Assembly: GCA_963668435.2 (NCBI GenBank)
Contig: CAXXSC010000001.1
Coordinates: 806,001-870,000 of the forward strand
Origin: G963668435 sp963668435
Lineage (GTDB): Bacteria > Latescibacterota > Latescibacteria > Latescibacterales > Latescibacteraceae
DNA length: 64,000 nt
Reading direction: 5' to 3'
The position numbers and the translations under genes were made by a program. Of this stretch, positions 8,582 through 17,388 are shown in pieces (position 1 is the first letter of the stretch; every line of letters begins with the position of its first letter). The notes under the pieces were generated by a model. The model was not told where the DNA came from. It made no database searches and was given only the letters and a program-made list of their open reading frames with translations.

Positions 8582-9232
8582 TTGCATATACCCTCAGGAT
8601 TTCTGACTCCTCAGGTCTGGCTGCCTATGGGGGCGGTTTCTGCCGCATATGCCGCATATGCCATAAAAAAGACAGGGCGTGAGCTCGACGAGCGTGCGAC
8701 TCCGGTCATGGGTGTTATGGCGGCATTCATTTTCGCGGCCCAGATGATTAATTTCCCAGTTCTTGGCGGCACCTCGGGTCACCTGATAGGGGCGGCTCTT
8801 GCCGTGGCCGTTCTCGGTACATGGCCTGCCGTTGTCGTTATGACAGCGGTTGTTATCATGCAGGCGCTCTTATTCCAGGATGGCGGTGTCGAGGCGCTCG
8901 GCGCGAATGTATTCAACCTTGCTGTTCTCGGCTGTATTATCTCCGGACCGTTGCTTTCAGTCGGCCGCCATTTCGGGCGAAAAGGAATGTTCATCGCACT
9001 TGCTTTCAGCGGCTGGCTTTCTGTCTTCGCATCGTCCGCCTTTTGTGCGGTCATGCTTGCCCTTTCCGGGACCAGCCCGCTGGGGGTCGTGCTTCCCGCA
9101 ATGCTTACCGTCCATGCCGTGATCGGGATTTTTGAGGGCGCAATCAGTGTGATTGCATTTCGTTTCATCTGTACCCTGCGCCCCTCTTTCGCCGCACTGA
9201 ACGGAAAGGAGCGGGTATGCGACGGTTTGTGA
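8582..9232 (+). CDS. cbiM: Cobalt/nickel ECF transporter substrate-capture protein CbiM
   Basis: 216 aa, six to seven membrane segments. The start is a TTG, which gives the N-terminus MHIPSG; in CbiM/NikM proteins the N-terminal Met-His backbone and side chain bind Co(II) or Ni(II), so this start is required. The usual form is MHIPDG; here serine replaces aspartate. Internal features AAQMINFPVLGGTSGHLIGA and LGTWPAVVVMTAVVIMQALLFQDGG, with the conserved His-66-region histidine, are typical. It works with the PDGLE protein, CbiQ and CbiO encoded next. Confidence 0.93.
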   Translation: MHIPSGFLTPQVWLPMGAVSAAYAAYAIKKTGRELDERATPVMGVMAAFIFAAQMINFPVLGGTSGHLIGAALAVAVLGTWPAVVVMTAVVIMQALLFQDGGVEALGANVFNLAVLGCIISGPLLSVGRHFGRKGMFIALAFSGWLSVFASSAFCAVMLALSGTSPLGVVLPAMLTVHAVIGIFEGAISVIAFRFICTLRPSFAALNGKERVCDGL

Positions 9233-9501
9233 TCGTTATGCTTTTCATCTCGCTTGTCATTGGCGGACTTGTCTCGTGGTTTGCTTCGACCGCGCCCGAC
9301 GGTCTCGAGCGTGTTGCCGAGGACAGCGGTTTCATCGGGCAGGAGGAAGAGCCGATGATGAAACTGATGCCTGATTATACTGTTCCCGGTTTGGGGGCTT
9401 TTTTGTCGAATACATTGGCCGGACTGATCGGCGTGAGCGTCACTTTTGCGGCAGTCTGGCTGGGCACCCGTTTTCTCGCACGAAGAAATGACAGGAATTG
9501 A
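9217..9501 (+). CDS. PDGLE-domain small membrane subunit (CbiN-like)
   Basis: 94 aa with an N-terminal membrane helix (3-24), the diagnostic STAPDGLERVAED motif at about 25-37 and a second helix near 62-85. PDGLE-domain proteins take the CbiN position in Co/Ni ECF systems and are often fused to CbiM. The gene overlaps cbiM by 16 nt and is followed after 3 nt by cbiQ. It is needed for substrate loading in characterised CbiMNQO systems. Confidence 0.88.
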   Translation: MRRFVIVMLFISLVIGGLVSWFASTAPDGLERVAEDSGFIGQEEEPMMKLMPDYTVPGLGAFLSNTLAGLIGVSVTFAAVWLGTRFLARRNDRN

Positions 9502-9504
9502 ACG

Positions 9505-10287
9505 ATGCATCATCTGCATGTCGACAGGTTTGCCGGGATACACAGTCCTGTGCATCGTCTCGATCCCCGTGTGAAAATTGTGCTGGCGCTGATACTCGTT
9601 TTCACGGCAGTGCTTATACCCGAGAGCTATTTTCTCTCATTCGGGCTGTTTATTCTTCTTCTGTCCGTGATAATTCTCATAGCGCGTATTCCCGTTCTCT
9701 ATGTGATCGAGCGGACGCTTATCCTGCTGCCCTTCGTGATTATCGTTTCCCTGTTTGTGCCTTTTATTACACCGGGCAAGGTGATTACCGGGGTTTCTCT
9801 CGGTTTTACCGAGGCTGTCCTGACACGGGAAGGTCTCGTACGTTTTGCAGCAATAGGGCTTAAGTCGCTTATATCCTTTCTCGCCATTTTGACTCTGGTC
9901 TCAACCACCCGTTTCCTCGATCTCATGCGGGCTGCGGGTTCACTGGGATTTCCTACCGTTCTTGCGGGCGTGTTGACCTTTATGTACCGCTATCTTTTTA
10001 TCCTGCTCGATGATGCCGCTCACATGATGCTTGCAAGAGACCTGCGTGCGGGAAAGGGACGGCATCATTCAATACTGTTTGCGTCGGGTGGTATTATCGG
10101 GGGGCTCTTTGTCAGGAGTTTCGAACATGCCGACCGCCTTTTTCATGCAATGATACTCAGGGGCTATTCCGGCCGTCCTGTGACACTGTCAGAGATGAAA
10201 GCAGGCACTGCCGATATACTGACCGCAGTTATCACCACGCTTGGTATTGCCGCTGTCTGTCTTGCAGGAGTGATTGTCCATGGATAA
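9505..10287 (+). CDS. cbiQ: ECF transporter T component CbiQ
   Basis: 260 aa. Starts MHHLHVDRFAGIHSPVHRLDPRVK, the standard CbiQ opening with a DPR-K motif, then four to five membrane segments. The cytoplasmic coupling helices contain the MLARDLRAGKG and HAMILRGYSGRP motifs, the paired Ala-Arg-Gly type sequences that dock in the ATPase. It couples CbiO hydrolysis to CbiM. The 3' end overlaps the cbiO start by 8 nt. Confidence 0.93.
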   Translation: MHHLHVDRFAGIHSPVHRLDPRVKIVLALILVFTAVLIPESYFLSFGLFILLLSVIILIARIPVLYVIERTLILLPFVIIVSLFVPFITPGKVITGVSLGFTEAVLTREGLVRFAAIGLKSLISFLAILTLVSTTRFLDLMRAAGSLGFPTVLAGVLTFMYRYLFILLDDAAHMMLARDLRAGKGRHHSILFASGGIIGGLFVRSFEHADRLFHAMILRGYSGRPVTLSEMKAGTADILTAVITTLGIAAVCLAGVIVHG

Positions 10288-10984
10288 TCACGCAATCGAC
10301 ATTCAGCGTTATTCCTATATATACCCGGACGGCACAACTGCTCTCCGCGATATCAGTCTTTCAGTTCCCGCAGGGCAGTCGATGGCGTTAATCGGCCATA
10401 ACGGTTCCGGCAAGACAACGCTTCTGATGCATCTTGTCGGAATTCTTATGCCGGGGAAAGGTATTTCTGTTGCCGGAATACCGCTAAACAGGAAAAATCT
10501 CAGCGAGGTCCGGAAACACATCGGTTATGTATTCCAGGATTCCCGTGACCAGCTTTTCATGTCGACAGTTATCGAGGATGTGGCTTTCGGTCCGCTGAAT
10601 GAAGGTCTTGACCGCAAAAGGGCATTGGAGAGAGCCGAGGCCGCACTTGCCGCGGTTGGCATGTCTGATGAAGCCCACCGTCAGCCATACCATCTCTCGG
10701 GTGGTGAAATGCGGCGTGTTGCCATTGCCTCGGTGCTCGCCATGTCGCCGGAGATACTTGTTATGGATGAGCCGTCCACAGGTCTCGATCCGCGGGCTAA
10801 ACGGGAACTCGGTGAACTGATTGCCGGTCTCGACTGCACACGCATCATCACCTCCCACGATCTCGATTTCGTCCGCTCATGCACCCAACGGGTGGCGCTT
10901 CTCAACCACGGTTCGATTGCGGCCGAAGGCGAAACGGCTGTCATTCTCGACGATCGTGAACTGCTCCTTTCCAATGGCCTTTAA
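10280..10984 (+). CDS. cbiO: ECF transporter ATPase CbiO
   Basis: 234 aa from ATG 10280, with AGGAG 9 nt upstream; a TTG 6 nt earlier would leave too little spacing. Walker A GHNGSGKTT, Q-loop GYVFQDSRDQLF, signature LSGGEMRR, Walker B ILVMDEPSTGLD and switch histidine in ITSHDLDFV are intact. The FQDSRDQLF stretch is typical of ECF ATPases. It powers CbiM/CbiQ uptake of cobalt or nickel. A single ATPase implies a homodimer. The cluster ends here. Confidence 0.94.
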   Translation: MDNHAIDIQRYSYIYPDGTTALRDISLSVPAGQSMALIGHNGSGKTTLLMHLVGILMPGKGISVAGIPLNRKNLSEVRKHIGYVFQDSRDQLFMSTVIEDVAFGPLNEGLDRKRALERAEAALAAVGMSDEAHRQPYHLSGGEMRRVAIASVLAMSPEILVMDEPSTGLDPRAKRELGELIAGLDCTRIITSHDLDFVRSCTQRVALLNHGSIAAEGETAVILDDRELLLSNGL

Positions 10985-11109
10985 TCGGTCAACTCGTGTC
11001 TCCCCTGTCTGTGTGTTTCTGTTTTTCTTGCTCATGAACTGCTATACGATCATTACTGCCTGATAGTTTTCACTTGCGAAAGTTGTCGTCTCTGTCGATA
11101 CTTTCCCCC

Positions 11110-12210
11110 ATGCATACTTTTGATGATTTCACAATCGAGCGGATTTTCAAGGGGCCCGGTTTAGCGGAAACATTGTATCTCGGAACATGCCGGGGGCAGC
11201 GTGTATTGCGCAAAGCCGCCAATCACGATATTCGCGATTTCAGCCGTATTGCGCTCCTGCGGGAGATTGCTTTTCTGCGTAGCCTGCCTGAAGAGATCGC
11301 ACCGCACTATATCCACCTGATTCGCAGTAATGTGCCGTCCGGCGAGAATGAGTTTTCATGCACCGTCGATTCTATATTTTATGACATGCCTTATCTCGAT
11401 CCTGATGACGGCTGGCTGTCTCTGGCGGCCTGTCTGATTTCAGGTTCGCTTTCCCGTCCCGAGGCAGAACAGGTCCTTGGCGAAATAGTCGATACCGCAT
11501 TTCTGACATTCACTGCCGACACACGTGAGCCGTCAGAAAACTATCTCGAAAACACCATGATTCACGCCATGAGAGACAGCATTGCTTGGGCTGAAAACGA
11601 GGGGTGTTTTCTGAAGGGGATGGGGGAGAAGAAACTTTTGTGTAATGGTGTTCCTGTGATGGAATATTGCGATATGGTGTTTTTGTTGAGTGAAAGGTTC
11701 CATGAATTTGAAAAACACCTTATCCCTCAAAAAGACAGGCTTGTGCACGGAGATTTCTTTCCGGAAAATATTATGTATAACACCAATAGCGGTGAATGGC
11801 TGTTGCTTGATCCTGTTGGTGTACGTGGTGTGTTTCGTGGTGATTTCCTGCTGGATGTAGTCAAGATGGGTGAATGGCTTTCCGGTGAGCTTCCGGCACT
11901 GAGATACGGGCAGTTCGAGTGTCACTTTTCAGGTGATACAGTATCTGTGGAGATCATGCAGGCAGAAGGCAAGCTGGCACGTCTTGCGGATTATTGTCTT
12001 GATGGCTGGTACCGGGAGCGTTTGCAGGAAGCTCTCTATCAGACGGTGTATTCGGTCGAGAAAAACTGTGATATTCGTGCGGAATTCATACGTGCGTTCT
12101 ATGCACTGTCGATTCTTCCTCTCGTCGAGGAGAATCAGGCGGTGGCGAGATATATCCTTGCTGCGAGAGCGTTGGAAAATGTCATGGAGATGACGGGGTT
12201 GGAAGGATGA
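11110..12210 (+). CDS. Phosphotransferase-fold (APH/choline kinase-like) protein of unknown substrate
   Basis: 366 aa from the ATG at 11110. No clear ribosome site precedes this or the TTG at 11074, so the start is uncertain. The catalytic loop VHGDFFPENIM and the following metal-binding LLDPVG are those of the aminoglycoside-phosphotransferase/choline-kinase fold: Asp in HGDF is the base, and Asp in DPVG binds Mg-ATP. The N-lobe is short and has RVLRKAANHD in place of the usual lysine strand. The substrate could be a sugar, amino sugar or small metabolite. It stands alone after cbiO with a 125-nt gap, so context does not help. Confidence 0.7.
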   Translation: MHTFDDFTIERIFKGPGLAETLYLGTCRGQRVLRKAANHDIRDFSRIALLREIAFLRSLPEEIAPHYIHLIRSNVPSGENEFSCTVDSIFYDMPYLDPDDGWLSLAACLISGSLSRPEAEQVLGEIVDTAFLTFTADTREPSENYLENTMIHAMRDSIAWAENEGCFLKGMGEKKLLCNGVPVMEYCDMVFLLSERFHEFEKHLIPQKDRLVHGDFFPENIMYNTNSGEWLLLDPVGVRGVFRGDFLLDVVKMGEWLSGELPALRYGQFECHFSGDTVSVEIMQAEGKLARLADYCLDGWYRERLQEALYQTVYSVEKNCDIRAEFIRAFYALSILPLVEENQAVARYILAARALENVMEMTGLEG

Positions 12211-12257
12211 ATCGTTGTCATGCAAGAGAATGAAAACGCTTGAGCTGGCAGTGATAA

Positions 12258-12689
12258 TCAGGGAAGTATGTTGAATTGGTCGGCGCTGACCCGCTGGTCT
12301 TCGACGTACAGGGTCACGACATATTCGCCAACCCTGTGAAACCAGTATGGAGTAGGCTCGTAGATTTTTCCGCCGGTGAACATGAAACCCTTTCCCATCA
12401 TCATTTCCCGGTCGTAGCTGAAATCCCTGCGATACACCAGTTTGTCAATGGATACATTCGTTATGATAACAGTACATTGTGCGCCGTCAGCGGTTTCAGG
12501 TCCCCAGAAAATGTGGCCGGTTGGTTTTTTTGCGGCAAACTTGAAATTGTTCTGCTGAATTGTCGAGCCGTAAGGCACTGCAATGATATGCGTTTTCTCC
12601 GGAGGATTGCTGAAAAATGTGCCCATACAGCCGGAAAAGAATATCAGGCTGATACACAAAAATGAATATATCCGGAAAATGTGTTTCAA
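12258..12689 (-). CDS. Small lipoprotein of unknown function
   Basis: 143 aa from a TTG at 12689 with GAGAGG at 7 nt; an upstream ATG at 12725 lacks a site and would precede a poor signal peptide. The signal MKHIFRIYSFLCISLIFFSGC ends in the lipobox FSGC, so it should be a lipid-anchored envelope protein. The mature part has strand-rich segments such as GKGFMFTGG and VGEYVVTLYVEDQRV, compatible with an Ig-like fold. I do not recognise a family. Confidence 0.6.
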   Translation of the reverse strand: MKHIFRIYSFLCISLIFFSGCMGTFFSNPPEKTHIIAVPYGSTIQQNNFKFAAKKPTGHIFWGPETADGAQCTVIITNVSIDKLVYRRDFSYDREMMMGKGFMFTGGKIYEPTPYWFHRVGEYVVTLYVEDQRVSADQFNILP

Positions 12690-12866
12690 AGTGAACCTCT
12701 CGGCAATTATGTTAAACATCCGCAAGAACTAAACAATATGTATTATACCCGTATTTTTGGCAAGGTAAATTTTACAGCATGTTCGATTGTGGTGATGTTC
12801 TGCTTGTTATATTAACATGTGTTTTGTATTGCGGTTGAGAGCCAGTCAGGTTATTATATATTGAAG

Positions 12867-12962
12867 ATGTGGAAAAACAAATGGAATGATTTATTTAAAA
12901 AACGCATTGCGATGGGATGCGGCGTGTCGGCGGATGTGGTGAAAAAGTGCTATGTCACTTAA
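12867..12962 (+). CDS. Possible 31-aa small protein upstream of the hybrid kinase
   Basis: An ATG at 12867 opens 31 codons (starting MWKNKWNDLFKKR) that end at a TAA. The first half is basic and amphipathic; two cysteines lie in the second half (GCG, KKCY). The ribosome site is weak (GAAG at close range). It lies in the 327-nt gap between the lipoprotein and kinase genes and could be chance. Otherwise I see nothing in this gap. Confidence 0.15.
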   Translation: MWKNKWNDLFKKRIAMGCGVSADVVKKCYVT

Positions 12963-13016
12963 AATCCGATGGCTTAGAGCCTTTGTTTTTGATCACGTTT
13001 CAGTACTGGAACAGTT

Positions 13017-15794
13017 ATGAACGATCAGGATTACCGGAAACGCATTGAAGCTCTTGAACGGGAAAACGCCGATCTCAAACAGCGTCTCGCATTGAGTACT
13101 TCCGATTCATATTTCTGTGATGGTACCGACGAAATCCGGGAACTGTCTTTCATTGGCAAAGCAGTGTTCGACTGCTCTCCGCTTGCTATTTTTATTATCC
13201 AGGACGGCTATTTTGTAGCGGCAAACCCCGCAGCCTTGAAAATATTTCATGCAGAAAACATTGAAGATATTGCAGATTACCCAATAATCGAAATGATTGT
13301 GCCGGATTACCGCGATCAGGCCAGGGAACGGATTTTCGGCCTCGATAGAAATACAATGAATCCTCCTTTCATTTTTGAAATGAAACTTCCCGGTAAAATC
13401 AGTGCTTTTATCGAATCGGTATCTCTCCCCCATCAGTATAATGGCAGACCCTCCCTTCTTGTAATTGCACAGGACATATCTGATCGTATTAAAGCGGAAA
13501 TGATTGTCAAGAGTGAGCGTGATAAAGTGCGCCGCTACCTCGATATAGCCTCGGTCATATTTCTTATTCTGGGTACTGACGGGACAGTCAGGCTTGTCAA
13601 CAAACGTGGTTGTGAGATCCTCGGCTACAGGGAAGGGGAGATCCTCGGTCGTGACTGGTCTGAGCTATTTGTTCCCGAAAACCACAGAGCGGAAGTGCGT
13701 GAAGTATTCTCGACTCTTTTGGAAGACGGAGAAAACACGCTCAGGTTTTATGAAAATTCCATCAGAACGAAAAAAGGTGAATATCGCCATATCGCATGGC
13801 ACAACATGCCGCTTCGCGATGAAAACGACAAGGTGATAGGTGTCCTTTGTTCCGGAGAGGATATTACACGATACAAGAAGGCCAAAGCTGAGCTTAGAGA
13901 CAGCGAGGAAAAGTACAGGACACTGTTTGACAGCACGGACCTGTTGCTTTCGGTGTATAACAGGGATGGTATCTGTCAGATGATGAACCAGGCTACAGCC
14001 AAAATGTTCAATACTACTCCCGAGGAATGTGTCGGAAAATCGATAGAGGAACTTCATCCGGTTCAGGGAAAGATGTTTGTGGAGAATTTCCGCCGTATCA
14101 TTGATTCCGGTGTTTCTGAACAACACGAAGAAGAAATATCATTCCCTGCCGGAAAACGCTGGTTGTTGAGTAACCTGTTTCCACAAATCGATCCAAAGGG
14201 GCACGCGAGTACAATCACGATAGTGTCGCAGGATTTGAATCGGCTTATGAATACCGAAGCTGAGCTGAGAAAAAGCGAGGAGACCTATCACGGTACGATC
14301 GATGCCATCGAGGATATTGTCCATGTAATCGACAGCGATTTCAGGTTTATCCTTGGGAACAGCGTATTTCTTGAATGGATGGAAAGAGTATATAACGAGA
14401 CCGATGTTTACGGCAAAAGCTTTAGTGAGCTATTTCCGCACAATCCTGAAAAAGTGAATGCGGAATATGAAACGGTGTTCCGCACGGGGAAAAAGATGGT
14501 TACCGAAGAGACCGGTATATATGACGGTGTTGAGTATCATACTGAAACACGAAAAATACCTGTGATCGAGGATGGTACTGTCACCCGGGTTATTACCATG
14601 ATTCGTGACATCACCGAGAACAGAAAGAAAGAGGCACTGCTTAATCAGGCGCAGAAAATGGATTCGATCGGCCGTCTTGCCGGTGGTGTGGCCCATGATT
14701 TCAATAATATTCTGACTGTTATCAGCGGTAACGCTGAACTTGCTCTCATGGAGCTCAAGGAGGAAGACGAGTTCTTTGAGGAGTGGAAAGAAATTCAGAG
14801 CACAACAAGGCGGGCGACCCAATTGACACGTCAGCTCCTTGATTTCTCACGTCAGCGTATTATAAATCCAAGAAAAACAGACCTGAATATTATTCTGCTC
14901 GACATGAACAAAATGCTTCGCCGTCTGATAAACGAGGGCATCGAGTTTGTAACTCTGCCCGGCGAGAACCTCTGGGATGTTCTGGTCGACAGGGGGCAGA
15001 TCGGCCAGGTCCTTACCAACCTTGTCGTTAATTCCCGTGATGCCATGCCGGACGGGGGCACATTGACAATTGAGACAATGAATACTGTTATCGACGAGGA
15101 TTTTGCCGCGCAGCATCCTGAGCTTCCACCGGGAGAATATGTGATTATGAAAGTCAGTGATACCGGCGCCGGTATCACAAGCGATGTGCTGCCGCATGTG
15201 TTCGAGCCTTTCTTCACAACCAAGGAAAAAGGCAAAGGCACTGGACTTGGCTTGTCTACCTGTTATGGCATCGTAACCCAGAATAAAGGCGTGATACGTA
15301 TTGACAGCGAACTGGGCAAGGGAGCAGCCGTTGAGGTGTATCTGCCAAGAACGGTGAAGGAAGAGATTGCGGATGATGTCAAGTCAGAGGGACCGTCAGG
15401 TTTGGCTGGCCATGAGGAATTGCTTCTGGTCGAAGATGAGTCCGCCCTCAGGAACATGGTCCGGCGTGTCCTGGAAAAGAATGGTTATACCGTGCATGTG
15501 GCAGAGCATGGTGAGGAAGCTTTGCGTGTCGCCGAAACTCTTGGTAAAGCTCCCGATATGCTGGTCACAGATGTCATTATGCCAAGAATGGGCGGCAAAG
15601 AGCTGTCCGAACGGCTGGTCGAGCGTTTTCCCGGTGTTAAAGTCCTCTTTATGTCAGGTTACACCGATGATGCGTTTGTCAATCACAATGTCATCGAAGA
15701 GAATGTTGCCTTCCTGCAGAAACCTTTCACACCTGTTGCCCTTCTTGAAAAAATCCGTTCGATATTCGATGAAGATGACGGTGCCGTTTCCTGA
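13017..15794 (+). CDS. Hybrid sensor histidine kinase, four PAS domains plus receiver
   Basis: 925 aa. A short N-terminal coiled coil (1-27) is followed by four PAS/PAC units (about 45-160, 165-290, 295-420, 425-540), each ending with a linker such as QDISDRIKAE or GEDITRYKKA. The HisKA box GGVAHDFNN places the phospho-acceptor at His560. The HATPase has the N box (NLVVNSRDAMP), G1 (DTGAGI), and FFTTKEKGKGTGLGLS. The C-terminal receiver has the acidic pair EDE and phospho-acceptor Asp852 (VTDVIMPRMGG). There is no membrane segment, so signals are cytoplasmic. No output regulator is encoded nearby, so an unlinked partner is likely. Confidence 0.93.
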   Translation: MNDQDYRKRIEALERENADLKQRLALSTSDSYFCDGTDEIRELSFIGKAVFDCSPLAIFIIQDGYFVAANPAALKIFHAENIEDIADYPIIEMIVPDYRDQARERIFGLDRNTMNPPFIFEMKLPGKISAFIESVSLPHQYNGRPSLLVIAQDISDRIKAEMIVKSERDKVRRYLDIASVIFLILGTDGTVRLVNKRGCEILGYREGEILGRDWSELFVPENHRAEVREVFSTLLEDGENTLRFYENSIRTKKGEYRHIAWHNMPLRDENDKVIGVLCSGEDITRYKKAKAELRDSEEKYRTLFDSTDLLLSVYNRDGICQMMNQATAKMFNTTPEECVGKSIEELHPVQGKMFVENFRRIIDSGVSEQHEEEISFPAGKRWLLSNLFPQIDPKGHASTITIVSQDLNRLMNTEAELRKSEETYHGTIDAIEDIVHVIDSDFRFILGNSVFLEWMERVYNETDVYGKSFSELFPHNPEKVNAEYETVFRTGKKMVTEETGIYDGVEYHTETRKIPVIEDGTVTRVITMIRDITENRKKEALLNQAQKMDSIGRLAGGVAHDFNNILTVISGNAELALMELKEEDEFFEEWKEIQSTTRRATQLTRQLLDFSRQRIINPRKTDLNIILLDMNKMLRRLINEGIEFVTLPGENLWDVLVDRGQIGQVLTNLVVNSRDAMPDGGTLTIETMNTVIDEDFAAQHPELPPGEYVIMKVSDTGAGITSDVLPHVFEPFFTTKEKGKGTGLGLSTCYGIVTQNKGVIRIDSELGKGAAVEVYLPRTVKEEIADDVKSEGPSGLAGHEELLLVEDESALRNMVRRVLEKNGYTVHVAEHGEEALRVAETLGKAPDMLVTDVIMPRMGGKELSERLVERFPGVKVLFMSGYTDDAFVNHNVIEENVAFLQKPFTPVALLEKIRSIFDEDDGAVS

Positions 15795-16022
15795 TCTTCT
15801 GTCACTTTCCCTGCCCAATCCCCGTTTTTCTTATTCCTTTCCGAACAGAAATATCAGCAGCATTAGTATTCCCGGCGGAGCTGTCTCAGATGGACCGGAT
15901 CACTGACTGTGAAAACTCTGGTAACAGTCACCCCGTTATTTATGCTGTTTTCTGCCGATCTGCATCGATAAAACAGAATCGCTTTTCCCGTTCATGACAT
16001 GTATCTATGAGATACTTTTCTG

Positions 16023-17156
16023 TCAGGTCAGGCGGCTGGTAATCACGGACATGACAAGAAGGCCGAGCACCGTGGTCAGCGTGACAGTCAGCGCATATCT
16101 GAATTGTCGGCCTTTCGATACGGCACCGACAGTCACCGGGATTGTTACCGCGCCGAAAAGCCCGGTCGCGAGGAGAATGCCGAATGCACTTCCCTTGAGC
16201 GACGGGGCGACCACGGAGAAAATCCTTCCTACAATGACAGGGAACACCGGCCCGAGAGTCAGCCCGCACAAAAGCGTGAGAACGATGCCGATGCGGCCGC
16301 TCTGGTTCAGTATCATTGCGAATGTCGCGAGCGCAGTTATCGAGGTCATAATGATGAGGAAAGGCATTTCCTGTTCAGGCTTGATGAACTGCGCAGTGAG
16401 AACGCGCCCGAGAAGAAGGCTGAACCAGAATAGTGTCAGGGCGTATTCAGCAACCCGTTTGCTGACACCGGAATTTGCAAGGTAACTGGTTGTCCACGCG
16501 CCGAACGAAGCCTCGGTGCCGATATAGAAAAACAATGCTATTGCGGCTGACAGCACCGCCGGATTGGACAGCAGTTTCAACGATTCCACTAACTGAAAAC
16601 CGCTCGGTACGGTTGGCAGGTCTGCGATACAGACGAATGGAAGCGGCAGGACGAGCACGACAGCGATATATATGCCAATACGTCTGAAACCGAAGCGGGC
16701 GAGAAAAAGCCCCATGACCAGCGGGATACCCATTGCGCCGACCGATGCGAAAATGTGGCCGATTGTGAGCGCAAGCGACTGACGGCCGCCATCGAAGAGG
16801 ACGACAGTGACAAGGGTGCTGCCGAAACTGTTCAAACTCATCCCGCCGATACCGAGAACGACGCAGGACAGCACGGCTTTTGGATATGAGCGGACTGAAA
16901 CAAGAAGATAGACTGCCAGCGAAGTGAAAAGAAAGCCGGTAAAAGCCACGGCCCGGTAGCCGGTGCTGTCGATCAGCACACCGAGAATCAGAGAGGTGAG
17001 CATGCTCGTGATGGTCAACGCCGAGACAAGCCCGCCGACTTTTGTGTTGTCGATAGCGAGTCGGTCGGACAGTTCATGCTTGAAAGCGCCGATAATGGAC
17101 GCTGTGGTCCCCATGACAAAGAGACCTGATATGGCCACAAAGGAAGAAAGGTTCAT
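16023..17156 (-). CDS. MFS transporter, sugar-type (FHS-like)
   Basis: 377 aa with about 12 membrane segments. The loop between segments 2 and 3, LGVLIDSTGYRAV, corresponds to the MFS signature with Asp and Arg, and the GGMSLNSFGSTL segment resembles fucose/glucose permeases of the FHS branch. It would carry a small sugar or similar solute by ion symport. The start has CGGAG only 3 nt before the ATG, which is tight. It has no operon partner: 228 nt separate it from the kinase stop (nothing seen there) and 232 nt from the UroD-like gene, whose stop lies upstream. Confidence 0.8.
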   Translation of the reverse strand: MNLSSFVAISGLFVMGTTASIIGAFKHELSDRLAIDNTKVGGLVSALTITSMLTSLILGVLIDSTGYRAVAFTGFLFTSLAVYLLVSVRSYPKAVLSCVVLGIGGMSLNSFGSTLVTVVLFDGGRQSLALTIGHIFASVGAMGIPLVMGLFLARFGFRRIGIYIAVVLVLPLPFVCIADLPTVPSGFQLVESLKLLSNPAVLSAAIALFFYIGTEASFGAWTTSYLANSGVSKRVAEYALTLFWFSLLLGRVLTAQFIKPEQEMPFLIIMTSITALATFAMILNQSGRIGIVLTLLCGLTLGPVFPVIVGRIFSVVAPSLKGSAFGILLATGLFGAVTIPVTVGAVSKGRQFRYALTVTLTTVLGLLVMSVITSRLT

Positions 17157-17388
17157 AGACTCCGTTCATGCTCGATATTTCGGGATTTCGTATCCTGAAA
17201 AGGAATTGATAATGAAAGCTGTTGCAGGAAGGTCTACAGCATACCGGAACATGCCTGGTGGTTGCCCGGTATTCCAACCTGATCATCTGGCTTTCGGGAC
17301 TGACGGGAATCAGATGCAATCTCTCGACTGCTGCTTTTGGTTGTTTAGCCGCGCCTGATTGCCCTTGCTGATTCCTGTTTGTGATTGA

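Noticed and set aside
8650..8665. Short GCATATGCC repeat
   Set aside because: It lies in cbiM coding sequence and encodes the Ala-Tyr-Ala-Ala-Tyr-Ala part of a membrane helix.
17157..17388. Possible gene in the gap between the MFS and UroD-like genes
   Set aside because: Frames there are short, overlap neighbours in antisense and have no ribosome site; I see nothing in this stretch.
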